A DNA stretch of 64,000 bases from Candidatus Pelagibacter communis (GTDB taxonomy: Bacteria > Pseudomonadota > Alphaproteobacteria > Pelagibacterales > Pelagibacteraceae). The notes beneath the pieces are model-generated. The model had not been told where the DNA came from and ran no database searches. It saw nothing but the letters and a program-made list of their open reading frames with translations. The position numbers and the translations under genes are program-made. The stretch's first letter is position 1, and each line of letters begins with the position of its first letter. The stretch lies in the NCBI RefSeq assembly GCF_012932795.1, contig NZ_LANA01000001.1, positions 626,858-690,857 on the forward strand. The letters run 5' to 3'. This document shows, one piece after another, positions 8,394 to 17,774 of this stretch.

Positions 8394-10079
8394 ATGTTGG
8401 TAAAGTTTTTTAAATTATTTTTAATATTATTACTTTATCAGAGTCCATTATACTCAAAAAATACCAGTTTAAACAATTTTAATGTGGAGTATTTGTCTAA
8501 TTATTTTTCAGGAATTGTAGCTTATGAAAATCTAGATAATACGGAAGCTATAAAATTTTTTAATTCATCAAAAATATTAATAAAACAGCATGACCCCTAT
8601 CTTGAGAGGTATGTATTTTCTTTAGTGCTTGATGGCAAAGTAAAGAAAGCAATTAATCAAGTTAAACAGAGCTCAACAAAAAACAACTCTGATTTTTTTC
8701 AGGCCAATCTGTTACTGGCAGTTGATAGTTTAAAGAAAAAAAACTTTAAAAAAAGTAAATTTTATATCGATAGATCATATGAATTTATTAACAATAATAA
8801 GCTTTCCCTAATCATTGCAGAAACCTTCAAACAATATTTATCAGTTTTTGAAGAAAAAAAATTAATGAAGCAAAAAAATACGTTCGGAAATTTTTCATTT
8901 ATTAACGAAGTTTTTCAACGATGTTATTTAAATGGTAAAGATACTGAGAAATATTTTAGTACATTAATTAATTCACAAAACGATGCTGATTATTCAAGGT
9001 ATACATTTTTTTTGATCAGTTATTTAATTGAGAATGATAATTACGATAAGGCAAAAAAAGTTACTAATAATTTTGATTATTTAAATTCATCATTATTAAT
9101 TTCTCAAGGTAAAAAATGGATAGAAGATAAAAACTTAGATAATTTTCAAGATATTTTCTCATGCACTAATTCGAATGACATCGTTAGTGAGCTATTTTTC
9201 TTAGTAGCAAATCTCTACTCCTCTCAGAATGATTATGAGAAATCAAATTTTTACTTAAACATAGCAAACTATTTAAATCCTAAATTTATTTTCAATTTGT
9301 CTCTATTAGCTGAAAATTATTATTTGAATGATGATTATTCCAATACATTAAAAACTCTCAAAGTGTTTGATAAAAAGTATGAATTTTATTATTGGTTTAA
9401 GTTAAAAAAAGAGTCTCAAATTATTTTAAAAAAGTCTGATCAAGAAACATCTTTAAATTTTATAAATGAAAAATTTAAAGAAATTAAAAACCCAAATAAA
9501 AAATTTTTATTCGATATTGCAAATATGCATAAAAATGCAAAAAGATATACTGAAGCGATAAGTTTTTACGACCAAATACTTTTAAATATGGACCTTAATT
9601 CTGACTTATACGCTGAAATATTATATAGGCGTGGAGGAAGCTATGAAAGATCTAGAGATTATATAAAAGCAGATAAAGATTTATTAAAATCTTTAGAAGC
9701 CAACCCAGACGATGCTTATGTTTTAAATTATTTAGCTTATTCGTGGCTGGAAAGAGAACATAAAATTGAAACAGCTCTTAAGATGCTCGAAAAAGCTTAT
9801 GCAGCCAGAAGCAACGATCCATATATTATTGACTCAATCGGTTGGGCATATTACTTGGTTGACGAATATGAGAAGGCAGAAAATTTTCTTAAAAGAGCAG
9901 TTGAATTAATGCCTCAGGATCCAATAGTTAACGATCATTATGGTGATATTCTTTGGCAGCTGGATAGAAAAATTCAAGCAAGATATTTTTGGCAAGCAGT
10001 TTTAAATTTAGATGAAACAGAAGATACCATGAAAGAAACTATTAAAAATAAATTAATAGAGGGATTAAAAAATTCCTAA
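8394..10079 (+). CDS. Secreted tetratricopeptide-repeat protein
   Basis: A hydrophobic N-terminus (about residues 5-20, ending near SPLYSKN) looks like a signal peptide, so the 561-residue protein is probably periplasmic or outer-membrane associated. Helical TPR repeats are visible, most clearly in the C-terminal third (YTEAISFYDQ, ADKDLLKSLEANPDDAYVLNYLAYSW, IDSIGWAYYLVDEYEKAENFLKRAVEL). The pattern resembles alphaproteobacterial TPR proteins encoded next to ispE. It ends 3 bp before ispE, so the two are likely co-transcribed. The partner and function are unknown. Confidence 0.85.
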   Translation: MLVKFFKLFLILLLYQSPLYSKNTSLNNFNVEYLSNYFSGIVAYENLDNTEAIKFFNSSKILIKQHDPYLERYVFSLVLDGKVKKAINQVKQSSTKNNSDFFQANLLLAVDSLKKKNFKKSKFYIDRSYEFINNNKLSLIIAETFKQYLSVFEEKKLMKQKNTFGNFSFINEVFQRCYLNGKDTEKYFSTLINSQNDADYSRYTFFLISYLIENDNYDKAKKVTNNFDYLNSSLLISQGKKWIEDKNLDNFQDIFSCTNSNDIVSELFFLVANLYSSQNDYEKSNFYLNIANYLNPKFIFNLSLLAENYYLNDDYSNTLKTLKVFDKKYEFYYWFKLKKESQIILKKSDQETSLNFINEKFKEIKNPNKKFLFDIANMHKNAKRYTEAISFYDQILLNMDLNSDLYAEILYRRGGSYERSRDYIKADKDLLKSLEANPDDAYVLNYLAYSWLEREHKIETALKMLEKAYAARSNDPYIIDSIGWAYYLVDEYEKAENFLKRAVELMPQDPIVNDHYGDILWQLDRKIQARYFWQAVLNLDETEDTMKETIKNKLIEGLKNS

Positions 10080-10082
10080 GTT

Positions 10083-10928
10083 ATGAATAGTTTTAAGTTA
10101 AAGTCTTATGCAAAGATAAATTTAGCTCTTAACGTTACTGGAAAAAAATCAAAGCTTCATAATATTGAAAGTTTGATTTCTTTTATTAATTTACATGACT
10201 CAATTATGCTAAGAGAAAGCAAAACAAAACAGCATAAAATCATTTTTTTTGGAAAATTTTCTAAAAATATTAGTAAAATTAATACCATTTCAAAGTTGTT
10301 AAAAATTTTAGATGATAAAAAACTTTTAAATAATAAAAAATTTGAAATTAGAGTTATAAAAAATATACCTCAAAAAGCAGGAATGGGAGGTGGGTCCATG
10401 AATGCTGCCAGTCTATTAAATTTTTTTATTGAAAAAAAAATGATTAAATTAAAAAAAAATGAATTAAAAAAAATAAGTAATGAAGTAGGTTCAGATGTGA
10501 TTTTAGGTATAAACCCATCGTCAACTATTCTTTTATCTAATGGAGACATTAAAAAATATAAAAATAAAATCAAATTTCATATTTTGGTTACAAAGCCTAA
10601 TTTTGGATGTTCTACAAAATATATTTATTCAAAAGTTAATTCATTTTCCAAACCTCAATTTAACCCTCCTAAACAGAAACTATTTGATGCAAAATATTTA
10701 AAGTGTTTAGATAATGATCTTGAAAAAGTTGCATTAAATAAATATCCAGAACTTAAGAAAATTAAATCCTATCTTAGTGGTTTATCTAATGCTCTATTTG
10801 TTAGAATGTCTGGATCAGGATCCTCAATAGTGGCTTATTTTCATTCCAAAAAAGCCTGCAAAAAAGCCTTCAGTCAATATAAACGAAAATTTAATAGCCA
10901 CTGGTGTATTGAATCAAAAACTATATAA
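10083..10928 (+). CDS. ispE: 4-diphosphocytidyl-2-C-methyl-D-erythritol kinase IspE
   Basis: IspE phosphorylates CDP-methylerythritol in the MEP pathway to isopentenyl diphosphate. The N-terminus SYAKINLALNVTGKK is the family substrate-binding start. The GHMP-kinase ATP loop is PQKAGMGGGSMNAAS (around residue 100). The C-terminal motif SGLSNALFVRMSGSGSSIVAYF is also present. The length of 281 residues is normal. It follows the TPR gene closely and precedes tRNA-Gln by 32 bp, with a 12-T run just after the stop. Confidence 0.95.
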   Translation: MNSFKLKSYAKINLALNVTGKKSKLHNIESLISFINLHDSIMLRESKTKQHKIIFFGKFSKNISKINTISKLLKILDDKKLLNNKKFEIRVIKNIPQKAGMGGGSMNAASLLNFFIEKKMIKLKKNELKKISNEVGSDVILGINPSSTILLSNGDIKKYKNKIKFHILVTKPNFGCSTKYIYSKVNSFSKPQFNPPKQKLFDAKYLKCLDNDLEKVALNKYPELKKIKSYLSGLSNALFVRMSGSGSSIVAYFHSKKACKKAFSQYKRKFNSHWCIESKTI

Positions 10929-10960
10929 TTTTTTTTTTTTGTGATATATGCAACTAATAT

Positions 10961-11034
10961 TGGCCCATGGTGAAGTGGTATCACATCTGTTTTTGGTACA
11001 GAGATCCGAGGTTCGAATCCTTGTGGGCCAGCCA
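10961..11034 (+). tRNA. tRNA-Gln (UUG), CCA encoded
   Basis: A full cloverleaf folds. The acceptor TGGCCCA pairs with TGGGCCA, the D stem is GTGA/TCAC, and the anticodon stem is TCTGT/ACAGA with loop TTTTGGT (anticodon TTG). The T stem is CGAGG/CCTTG with loop TTCGAAT. Discriminator G is followed by a genome-encoded CCA at 11032-11034. It lies 3 bp before the start of the tRNA nucleotidyltransferase gene. Confidence 0.96.
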
Positions 11035-11037
11035 TAT

Positions 11038-12312
11038 ATGAATAACTTATTAGATAAAATTTTTTTTAGATCTCAAAACCTCAATCACATAAATTTAGGC
11101 TTCAAACATATTAAAAAAGAAACAGAAGTTTCAAAAATATTTGAAGCAATTAATTCATACTCTAGCAATAGTGAAATCCGTTATGTTGGTGGATGTGTAA
11201 GAAAGATTATCAATAAAGAAAGATATGATGATATAGATTTAGCAGTAAATTTAAATCCGAAAGAAGTATGTGAGGCTCTAACTAAAAAGGATATAAAATA
11301 TTACGAGAGTGGAATAGAACACGGAACAATTACAGCGTTAATTAATGACATAAAGTTTGAAATTACATCATTAAGAAAAGACGTTAATACAGATGGACGA
11401 CATGCGAAAGTAGATTTTTCTGATAGCTGGAAAGATGATGCTTCTAGAAGAGATTTTACTATTAATTCTATTTATGCAGATATTGAAGGAAGTTTATTCG
11501 ACCCATTTGATGGAAAAAAAGATTTAGAAAATGGAAAAATTAATTTCATTGGAAATGTAGAGACAAGAATTAAAGAGGACTATTTAAGAGTGTTAAGATA
11601 TGTTAGATTCTTTCTTAGTTATTCTAAATATAGTCATGATCCAAAAGTCATTAAAGCAATTAAAAAAAACCTAGGTGGTGTTTCAAGTATTTCCTCAGAA
11701 AGACTAATAGATGAATTTCAAAAACTATTAAAATCAGATGGTTTTCTGAAGCTAACTAAGGATAAGAATTGTTTAGAGGTTATAAATCTTATTTTTCCAC
11801 AAATTAAAAACATTTCTCTTTTTAATAAAATGAATAGCTTTGCAAAAAAAAACTTTTCTGAAGTAGATTTTATTTTTTTATTATCTTTAATGATTATTGA
11901 TGGAACTGATAATGTAGATTATTTTATTTATAAGTTCAATTTATCCAAAAAAGATCAAAAAAGACTTATATTTTTAAATAAGTTTAATTTAATAAAAAAT
12001 ACTAGCCAAACTTTTTCAGAAAAAAATTTGAATAAAGTTTTTTATTATAATGGTAGAGAGGCATTATTTGATGTTCTTTATTTTAAAATTTTTAAATCTA
12101 AAAAAGTAGACAATAAGTTAATTAAATTAATTGAAATTTTTAAAAAAAAAGAAATACCTGTTATGCCATTTAAAGCAAATACCCTGATGGAAAAATATCA
12201 AGTTCCTGAGGGAAGGGAGCTGGGACAGAAGTTAAAAGCAATAGAAGAAGTCTGGACTGGTAATAATTTCAAAATTTCAGATAAAGAAGTTCGAAAAATA
12301 GTAAGTAATTAA
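11038..12312 (+). CDS. cca: tRNA nucleotidyltransferase / poly(A) polymerase family (CCA-adding)
   Basis: This is a class II nucleotidyltransferase of about 424 residues. The conserved start is IRYVGGCVRK, the catalytic carboxylates are D65 and D67 (DDIDLAV), and the substrate-binding block RRDFTINSIYAD is followed by LRVLRYVRFF. Such enzymes add or repair the 3' CCA of tRNAs; PcnB-type relatives add poly(A). The ATG at 11038 was chosen because the longer frame begins inside tRNA-Gln. It starts 3 bp after that tRNA and its 3' end overlaps convergent greA by 4 bp. Confidence 0.88.
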   Translation: MNNLLDKIFFRSQNLNHINLGFKHIKKETEVSKIFEAINSYSSNSEIRYVGGCVRKIINKERYDDIDLAVNLNPKEVCEALTKKDIKYYESGIEHGTITALINDIKFEITSLRKDVNTDGRHAKVDFSDSWKDDASRRDFTINSIYADIEGSLFDPFDGKKDLENGKINFIGNVETRIKEDYLRVLRYVRFFLSYSKYSHDPKVIKAIKKNLGGVSSISSERLIDEFQKLLKSDGFLKLTKDKNCLEVINLIFPQIKNISLFNKMNSFAKKNFSEVDFIFLLSLMIIDGTDNVDYFIYKFNLSKKDQKRLIFLNKFNLIKNTSQTFSEKNLNKVFYYNGREALFDVLYFKIFKSKKVDNKLIKLIEIFKKKEIPVMPFKANTLMEKYQVPEGRELGQKLKAIEEVWTGNNFKISDKEVRKIVSN

Positions 12313-12785
12313 ACGTATTTTACATCTTTAATTTCAAAGTTTTTTACACCTGCAGGAGTTTTAATTTCAACTAAATCATTTTTATTTTTTCCAATTAAAC
12401 CTCTACCTATTGGTGATTGAAAAAATATCAGTTTTTTTTGAAGGTCAGCCTCATCTTTTCCAACTATTTTATAGGTAATTTTTTTTCCAGTATCTAAATT
12501 TTCTAAATCTACAGTTGAGCCAAAGATGATTTTTCCATCATTACTTATTTTGGTTACATCGATAACATTTGCTCTTGCAATAATGTCATTTATTTCTGTA
12601 ATTCTTCCTTCGTTATGGGACTGTTCTTCTTTTGCAGCGTGATATTCAGCATTTTCTTTCAGATCTCCATGCGATCTTGCTTCAGATATTGCAGCAATTA
12701 TTTGAGGTCTTTTTTTTTCTTTTAAAAAAATTAACTCTTCTTTTAAGCTTTCAAGACCATCTATTGTTATTGGTTCTTTATCCAT
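12309..12785 (-). CDS. greA: Transcription elongation factor GreA
   Basis: GreA rescues backtracked RNA polymerase by stimulating transcript cleavage. The N-terminal coiled-coil carries the acidic tip ENAEYHAAKEEQ after ARSHGDLKENAEY, and the C-terminal FKBP-like domain ends with SPIGRGLIGKNKNDLVEIKTPAG. The 158-residue length is standard. It sits 1 bp after hemF on the same strand and converges with cca, overlapping it by 4 bp. Confidence 0.97.
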   Translation of the reverse strand: MDKEPITIDGLESLKEELIFLKEKKRPQIIAAISEARSHGDLKENAEYHAAKEEQSHNEGRITEINDIIARANVIDVTKISNDGKIIFGSTVDLENLDTGKKITYKIVGKDEADLQKKLIFFQSPIGRGLIGKNKNDLVEIKTPAGVKNFEIKDVKYV

Positions 12786-12786
12786 T

Positions 12787-13614
12787 TTAATTCCATTTTG
12801 CTATTGGAGGTAAAGACATTAATATTCCCTCAGCATTGCCACCGGTTTGTAATCCAAATTTTGTCCCTCTATCATATAGTAAGTTAAACTCAGCATATCT
12901 GCCTCTTTTGACATATTGTATCTCCTTTTGCTTTTCAGTCCATTTCTTTTTATGTTTCAATTGTATTATTGAGTTGGATATCATTTGAAAAGTAACTCCA
13001 AGGTCTGTTACAAATTTAAAGTCTTTCTCCCAATTATTTTTTTTGTAATCAAAAAAAATACCACCAATTCCTCTTGTTTCTTTTCTATGTGGTAAATAAA
13101 AATATTCATCACACCATTTTTTGTAATTTTTATAGAATTTTTTATCATGTCGATTACACATTTTTTTTAATTCATTGTGAAGGAAACTTTTTTCTTTAAG
13201 ATCTTGGATGCAAGGTGTTACATCCATACCACCACCAAACCATCCATGAGTTGTGTAGATAAATCTTGTGTTAAAATGAATTGCTGGAACATGAGGATTT
13301 TTCATATGCATTACTATAGAAATTCCTGATGCCCAAAAATTTGGATCTTTAGAGGCACCTGGGATTTTTTTACTCATTTCTTTTGAAAACTTTCCATGGA
13401 CTTCTGAAAAGTTTACACCAACTTTTTCAAAAATTTTACCATCTTTTAAAATTCTAAATTCTCCACCACCCTCATCTTTAATTTCATTTCTATTCCAAGT
13501 TTTGGATTTAAACTTTAATTTCTTACCTTCTAATTTTTCAATGTCGTTACAAATTGTGTTCTGCAGTAACTTAAACCAATTAGAAGCAAGTTTTTTTTTA
13601 ATTTCTTTATCCAT
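12787..13614 (-). CDS. hemF: Oxygen-dependent coproporphyrinogen III oxidase HemF
   Basis: HemF converts coproporphyrinogen III to protoporphyrinogen IX using O2 in heme synthesis. Signature stretches are GGGEFRILKDGKIFEKVGVNFSEVHG, the HFNTRFIYT block, GWFGGGMDVTPC, HRKETRGIGGIFFD and FNLLYDRGTKFGLQTGGN. At 275 residues it is slightly short for the family but complete. It is coupled to trmL upstream by TAATG. Use of the oxygen-dependent enzyme fits an aerobic marine heterotroph. Confidence 0.97.
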   Translation of the reverse strand: MDKEIKKKLASNWFKLLQNTICNDIEKLEGKKLKFKSKTWNRNEIKDEGGGEFRILKDGKIFEKVGVNFSEVHGKFSKEMSKKIPGASKDPNFWASGISIVMHMKNPHVPAIHFNTRFIYTTHGWFGGGMDVTPCIQDLKEKSFLHNELKKMCNRHDKKFYKNYKKWCDEYFYLPHRKETRGIGGIFFDYKKNNWEKDFKFVTDLGVTFQMISNSIIQLKHKKKWTEKQKEIQYVKRGRYAEFNLLYDRGTKFGLQTGGNAEGILMSLPPIAKWN

Positions 13615-14075
13615 TATTTATTAAAGTTAGTTTGTCTTAAATTTTCTGAAAGAATTATAGCAACTGAGGAGGCTATATTTAAAGATCTTTTATTGTCCAT
13701 CATGGGTATTTTTAACCTATACTTAAGAGAATTATGTATGTGATCTGGTACTCCAGCACTTTCTCTTCCAAATAATAGTGTATCATTACTTTCAAATTTG
13801 AAGGCAGCGTAAGAGTCTGCTGATTTAGTCGTTAATAATATTACCCTCTCATTCTTTTTTGATTTAAAAAATTCATCCGAACTTTGATAAAATTTTATCA
13901 TTTTTTCATCCATATAATCCATTACAACCCTTTTAAACCTTTTATCGCTGAATAAAAAACCACAGGGTTCAATTATTTCTAAATCAGCACCTAGACAAGC
14001 ACATGTTCTAATAATAGCTGCTGTATTTTGAGGAATATCAGGTTCATATAAGGCTATTTTAGGTCTCAAATTCAT
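13614..14075 (-). CDS. trmL: tRNA (cytidine/uridine-2'-O-)-methyltransferase TrmL
   Basis: This short SPOUT-family methyltransferase (153 residues) has the family start IALYEPDIPQNTAAIIRTCACLGADLEIIEPCGF. The SAM-binding trefoil-knot motifs LLFGRESAGVP and IPMMDNKRSLNIASSVAIIL follow. TrmL methylates the ribose of the wobble base in certain tRNA-Leu. It is the first gene of the trmL-hemF-greA run and is divergent from petABC with an 86-bp intergenic region. Confidence 0.94.
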   Translation of the reverse strand: MNLRPKIALYEPDIPQNTAAIIRTCACLGADLEIIEPCGFLFSDKRFKRVVMDYMDEKMIKFYQSSDEFFKSKKNERVILLTTKSADSYAAFKFESNDTLLFGRESAGVPDHIHNSLKYRLKIPMMDNKRSLNIASSVAIILSENLRQTNFNK

Positions 14076-14161
14076 GTTTTATGTGTCATTGTTTCAGTGG
14101 AAAAAAAACTTTTTTCTTATATGAAATCATATATTAGATAACAATATACAAAAAAATAAAG

Positions 14162-14671
14162 ATGTCTGAAAAAAAACCTGAAAGAAGAGAATTTTTATTT
14201 ACTGCCACGTATGCAGTAGGTGCCGTTGGGGTAGGAGCAGTTGTTTGGCCACTAATTGATCAAATGAACCCAGATGCCTCTGTTAAAGCATTAGCTAGCA
14301 CAGAAGTTGATGTAAGTTCAGTTCAACCTGGGAAAACAATTACTGTACTTTGGAGAGGAAAACCAGTTTTTATTAAAAGAAGAACTCCTGACGAGGTAGC
14401 AGAAGCAAGAGCTGTTAAGATGGAAGATTTAAAAGACCCTCAAAAAGATGAGGATAGAGCAAAAGATCCAGAGTGGTTAGTTATGTTGGGTGTTTGTACG
14501 CACTTAGGATGCGTCCCTTTAAATGATAAAGGAGACTACAATGGTTGGTTTTGTCCTTGTCATGGTTCACATTATGATATTTCTGGAAGAATTAGAAAAG
14601 GTCCTGCTCCAACAAACATGGAAGTTCCAAAATATGAATTTGTTAACACTAATACAATTAAAATTGGATAA
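14162..14671 (+). CDS. petA: Ubiquinol-cytochrome c reductase Rieske iron-sulfur subunit
   Basis: PetA carries the [2Fe-2S] cluster that takes electrons from ubiquinol in the bc1 complex. The cluster ligands are in CTHLGC (C112, H114, with C117 as disulfide partner) and CPCHGSHYD (C131, C133, H134). The N-terminus has an RREFLF twin-Arg-like motif and one membrane anchor (about residues 12-30), as expected for a Tat-exported Rieske protein. It heads petABC, with 9 bp before petB. Confidence 0.97.
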   Translation: MSEKKPERREFLFTATYAVGAVGVGAVVWPLIDQMNPDASVKALASTEVDVSSVQPGKTITVLWRGKPVFIKRRTPDEVAEARAVKMEDLKDPQKDEDRAKDPEWLVMLGVCTHLGCVPLNDKGDYNGWFCPCHGSHYDISGRIRKGPAPTNMEVPKYEFVNTNTIKIG

Positions 14672-14680
14672 TAAATAATT

Positions 14681-15940
14681 ATGAGTGATCACGAGTACGT
14701 TCCTAGTTCCAAATTTGGAAAATGGTTTAATGATAGACTTCCACTTTTATCACTCGCTAGTCATTTAACTGATTATCCAACACCTAAGAATTTAAACTAT
14801 TGGTGGACATTTGGTGGAATTTTAACTTTTTGTTTAATTACACAAATTGTTACAGGTTTAACATTAGCTATGCACTACATTGCTCATGCTGATATGGCTT
14901 TTGAAAGTGTTGAACACATTATGAGAGATGTAAACTATGGTTGGTTAATAAGATATATTCATGCAAACGGTGCTTCAATGTTTTTCTTAGCAGTCTATAT
15001 CCATATATTTAGATCTTTGTTTTATGGATCGTATAAATCTCCAAGAGAAATAATCTGGATTATTGGAATAATAATTTACCTTTTAATGATGGCAGCAGCA
15101 TTTATGGGTTATGTTTTGCCATGGGGCCAGATGAGTTTTTGGGGTGCTACAGTTATTACAAATCTTTTTAGCGCCATACCTTTAGTGGGTGAAGGAATTG
15201 TTAATTGGTTGTGGGGAGGTTATTCTGTAGATAACCCAACTTTAACAAGATTTTTTACGTTACATTATTTGATACCATTTTTAATCTTAGGCTTAGTAGT
15301 CCTCCATATTTGGGCCTTGCATGTTCCTGGAAATAATAATCCAGTAGGAATAGATGTTAAAAAGCCCTCTAAGGATACAGTGCCATTCCACCCATATATT
15401 GTGATCAAGGATGCCTTTGCATTATTAATGTTTATGATTGTTTTTGCGTTTTTTGTTTTTTATTCACCAAATATTTTAGGACATGCGGACAATTATATAG
15501 AAGCAAACCCAATGGTAACACCAGCTCATATAGTTCCTGAGTGGTATCTGTTACCATTTTATGCAATCCTAAGGTCAGTTCCTGATAAATTAATGGGAGT
15601 AGTTGCGATGCTATCAGCAATTTTAATTTTAGCTGCTCTTCCTTGGTTAGATACTTCAAAAATTAGATCAGCAGTATTTAGGCCTCTATACAAGCAATTT
15701 TATTGGATACTTGTAGTGGATGTATTAGTTCTAGGTTATGTGGGTGCAATGCCAGCTGAAGGGCTTTACTTATTAATTGCTAGGGTTGCCACAGCTTACT
15801 ATTTTATTCATTTTTTAATAATCTTACCAATATTAGGATTTAAAGAAAAAACTATACCCTTACCTTTAAGCATTACAGAGCCGGTACTAGGAGGGATGCC
15901 AATAGCATCAGCTGTTAAAAAAAAAGAAAGCTTAAATTAA
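14681..15940 (+). CDS. petB: Cytochrome b subunit of bc1 complex
   Basis: Cytochrome b is the multi-span core of the bc1 complex and binds hemes bL and bH. His ligands are seen in TLAMHYIAH and [12 protein letters not shown], and in [10 protein letters not shown] with [16 protein letters not shown]. The Qo-site motif PEWY occurs as [16 protein letters not shown]. About eight hydrophobic helices are evident over 419 residues. It is the middle gene of petABC and sits 4 bp before petC. Confidence 0.97.
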   Translation: MSDHEYVPSSKFGKWFNDRLPLLSLASHLTDYPTPKNLNYWWTFGGILTFCLITQIVTGLTLAMHYIAHADMAFESVEHIMRDVNYGWLIRYIHANGASMFFLAVYIHIFRSLFYGSYKSPREIIWIIGIIIYLLMMAAAFMGYVLPWGQMSFWGATVITNLFSAIPLVGEGIVNWLWGGYSVDNPTLTRFFTLHYLIPFLILGLVVLHIWALHVPGNNNPVGIDVKKPSKDTVPFHPYIVIKDAFALLMFMIVFAFFVFYSPNILGHADNYIEANPMVTPAHIVPEWYLLPFYAILRSVPDKLMGVVAMLSAILILAALPWLDTSKIRSAVFRPLYKQFYWILVVDVLVLGYVGAMPAEGLYLLIARVATAYYFIHFLIILPILGFKEKTIPLPLSITEPVLGGMPIASAVKKKESLN

Positions 15941-15944
15941 TTCA

Positions 15945-16724
15945 GTGAAAAATATTTTAAAAATCAGTTATTCAATTATCTTTTTATTAGCAGCAACTCT
16001 CGCAGTTAATGCTGCAGAAAAAGTTGATCTTTTAAAAACAGATTGGAGTTTTAAGGGATTATTTGGAAAATTTGATAGAGGAGCATTGCAAAGAGGGTAT
16101 CAGGTTTATTCAGAAGTTTGTGCTGGCTGTCATTCAATGAAATATGTAAGTTATAGAAATCTTTCTGAGCCTGGAGGGCCAGAGTTTAGCGAAGAGCAAG
16201 CAAAAACTATAGCTGCAAATTTTGAAGTTACAGATGGACCAAATAATGATGGAGAAATGTTTGTAAGGCCTGCCAAGTTATCTGATAAATTCGTCATGCC
16301 TTTTGAAAATGTTAAAGCAGCTCAAGCAGCAAATGGAGGAGCCTACCCACCTGATATGTCAGTATTAGCAAAAGCTCGAAGTGGTGGGGTTGACTATATT
16401 TATTCAGTACTCTTAGGTTATGAAGATCCACCCAGTGGTGTAACGCTTGATGATGGGGTTTACTATAACAAATATATGTATGGTAATAAAATTAAGATGT
16501 CACAACCTTTAATGGATAATGCAGTAGAATATAGCGATGGTACAAAGGCCTCAGAAGAGCAAATGGCAAAAGATGTTACGACATTTTTAATGTGGGCAGC
16601 TGAGCCCCATTTAGAGTCTAGACATAAAATGGGCTTCAAAGCTATTTTGTATTTGATTATTTTAACTATTTTGGTTTATTTCAGTATGAAAAAAATATGG
16701 TCACGTATTGAATCTGAAGTTTAA
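15945..16724 (+). CDS. petC: Cytochrome c1 subunit of bc1 complex
   Basis: Cytochrome c1 passes electrons from the Rieske protein to a soluble cytochrome c. A signal peptide ends near residue 23 (VNAAEK). The heme c motif is C59-A-G-C62-H63, and a C-terminal membrane helix (about 235-252, AILYLIILTILVYFSMKK) anchors it. The start is GTG, which aligns with the signal peptide and lies 4 bp after petB. The 3' end overlaps convergent ychF by 24 bp. Confidence 0.96.
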   Translation: MKNILKISYSIIFLLAATLAVNAAEKVDLLKTDWSFKGLFGKFDRGALQRGYQVYSEVCAGCHSMKYVSYRNLSEPGGPEFSEEQAKTIAANFEVTDGPNNDGEMFVRPAKLSDKFVMPFENVKAAQAANGGAYPPDMSVLAKARSGGVDYIYSVLLGYEDPPSGVTLDDGVYYNKYMYGNKIKMSQPLMDNAVEYSDGTKASEEQMAKDVTTFLMWAAEPHLESRHKMGFKAILYLIILTILVYFSMKKIWSRIESEV

Positions 16725-17774
16725 TATATCACCATCCTTTACAATATAATCCTTTCCTTCAAGTCTCATTTTCCCATTTGTCTTTGAATTTACCCAACCA
16801 TTATTAGTAATAAAGTCCTCGTAGCCAATTGTTTCAGCTCTTATAAAACCTTTCTCAAAATCTGTATGGATTTCTCCAGCCGCTTTTGGAGCAGTGCAAT
16901 TTTTTTGAATTGTCCACGCTCTAGTTTCTTCTGGACCAGATGTAAAAAATGTATCTAGCTCTAAAACACTATATCCTTTTTGAATTAACATTTTTAAACC
17001 AGTTCTTTTTAACCCAATCATTTGCATATAATTCTTTTTTTCATCATTTTCTAACTGATTAATTTGATTTTCTATATCAGCTGAAACTATTAGAGTATTT
17101 TTATTGCCAAATTTTGCAATGAAAGCCTCAGTATAATGATTACCATTTTGAACACTTGACTCATCAACATTACAAACGAAAATTTTAGGTTTTAAAGATA
17201 GTAAACCACATTGTTTTATAAGTTTTTTTTCAAATTGATCGTAAAGAATTTGGATATCTTTAGAATTATTAATACAGTCTAAAGCAATCTCAAGTATCTT
17301 TAGCTGTTCTTCATCTAGATTTTTTTTATTATTTTTTTCTAATCTTTTTTGTATAGACTCAAGATCTGCCAACATCATTTCAGTTTCAATGATTTCTAAA
17401 TCTCTTATAGGATCTACAGTAGGATTTACATTTTGGATATCATCAGAGTCAAAACATCTTATCATGTGTATTACAGCATCAACCTCTCTAATATGTGATA
17501 GAAATTTATTACCCAAACCCTCACCTTTAGAAGCACCTTCCACTAGTCCCGCAATATCTACAAATTCAATAGTAGTATTTATTTTTTTTTTTGATTTAGA
17601 TACCTCTACTAATTTATCTAATCTTTCATCTGGAACAGGAACAACCCCAATATTTGGTTCAATTGTACAAAAAGGAAAGTTAGCAGCCTGAGCTTTACTA
17701 GAGTTTGTTAGTGCATTAAATAATGTAGACTTACCGACGTTGGGTAATCCAACAATTCCACACTTAAAACTCAT
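16701..17774 (-). CDS. ychF: Ribosome-binding ATPase YchF (Obg family)
   Basis: YchF is a universally conserved Obg-type P-loop protein that prefers ATP. The N-terminal G domain has GLPNVGKST, a DIAGLV G3 motif and the non-canonical G4 NVDE, which explains the altered nucleotide preference. A coiled-coil insertion and a C-terminal TGS domain (FIRAETIGYEDF, LEGKDYIVKDGDILNFRF) complete its 357 residues. It is coupled to pth upstream by TAATG, a pairing common in bacteria. Confidence 0.97.
   Translation of the reverse strand: MSFKCGIVGLPNVGKSTLFNALTNSSKAQAANFPFCTIEPNIGVVPVPDERLDKLVEVSKSKKKINTTIEFVDIAGLVEGASKGEGLGNKFLSHIREVDAVIHMIRCFDSDDIQNVNPTVDPIRDLEIIETEMMLADLESIQKRLEKNNKKNLDEEQLKILEIALDCINNSKDIQILYDQFEKKLIKQCGLLSLKPKIFVCNVDESSVQNGNHYTEAFIAKFGNKNTLIVSADIENQINQLENDEKKNYMQMIGLKRTGLKMLIQKGYSVLELDTFFTSGPEETRAWTIQKNCTAPKAAGEIHTDFEKGFIRAETIGYEDFITNNGWVNSKTNGKMRLEGKDYIVKDGDILNFRFNT

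Noticed and set aside
10929-10940. Run of 12 T after ispE as a rho-independent terminator
   Set aside because: No GC-rich hairpin precedes the run, so a terminator cannot be supported.
10948-11037. N-terminal extension of the cca frame into tRNA-Gln
   Set aside because: The 30 extra codons are just tRNA sequence; the ATG at 11038 fits the family.
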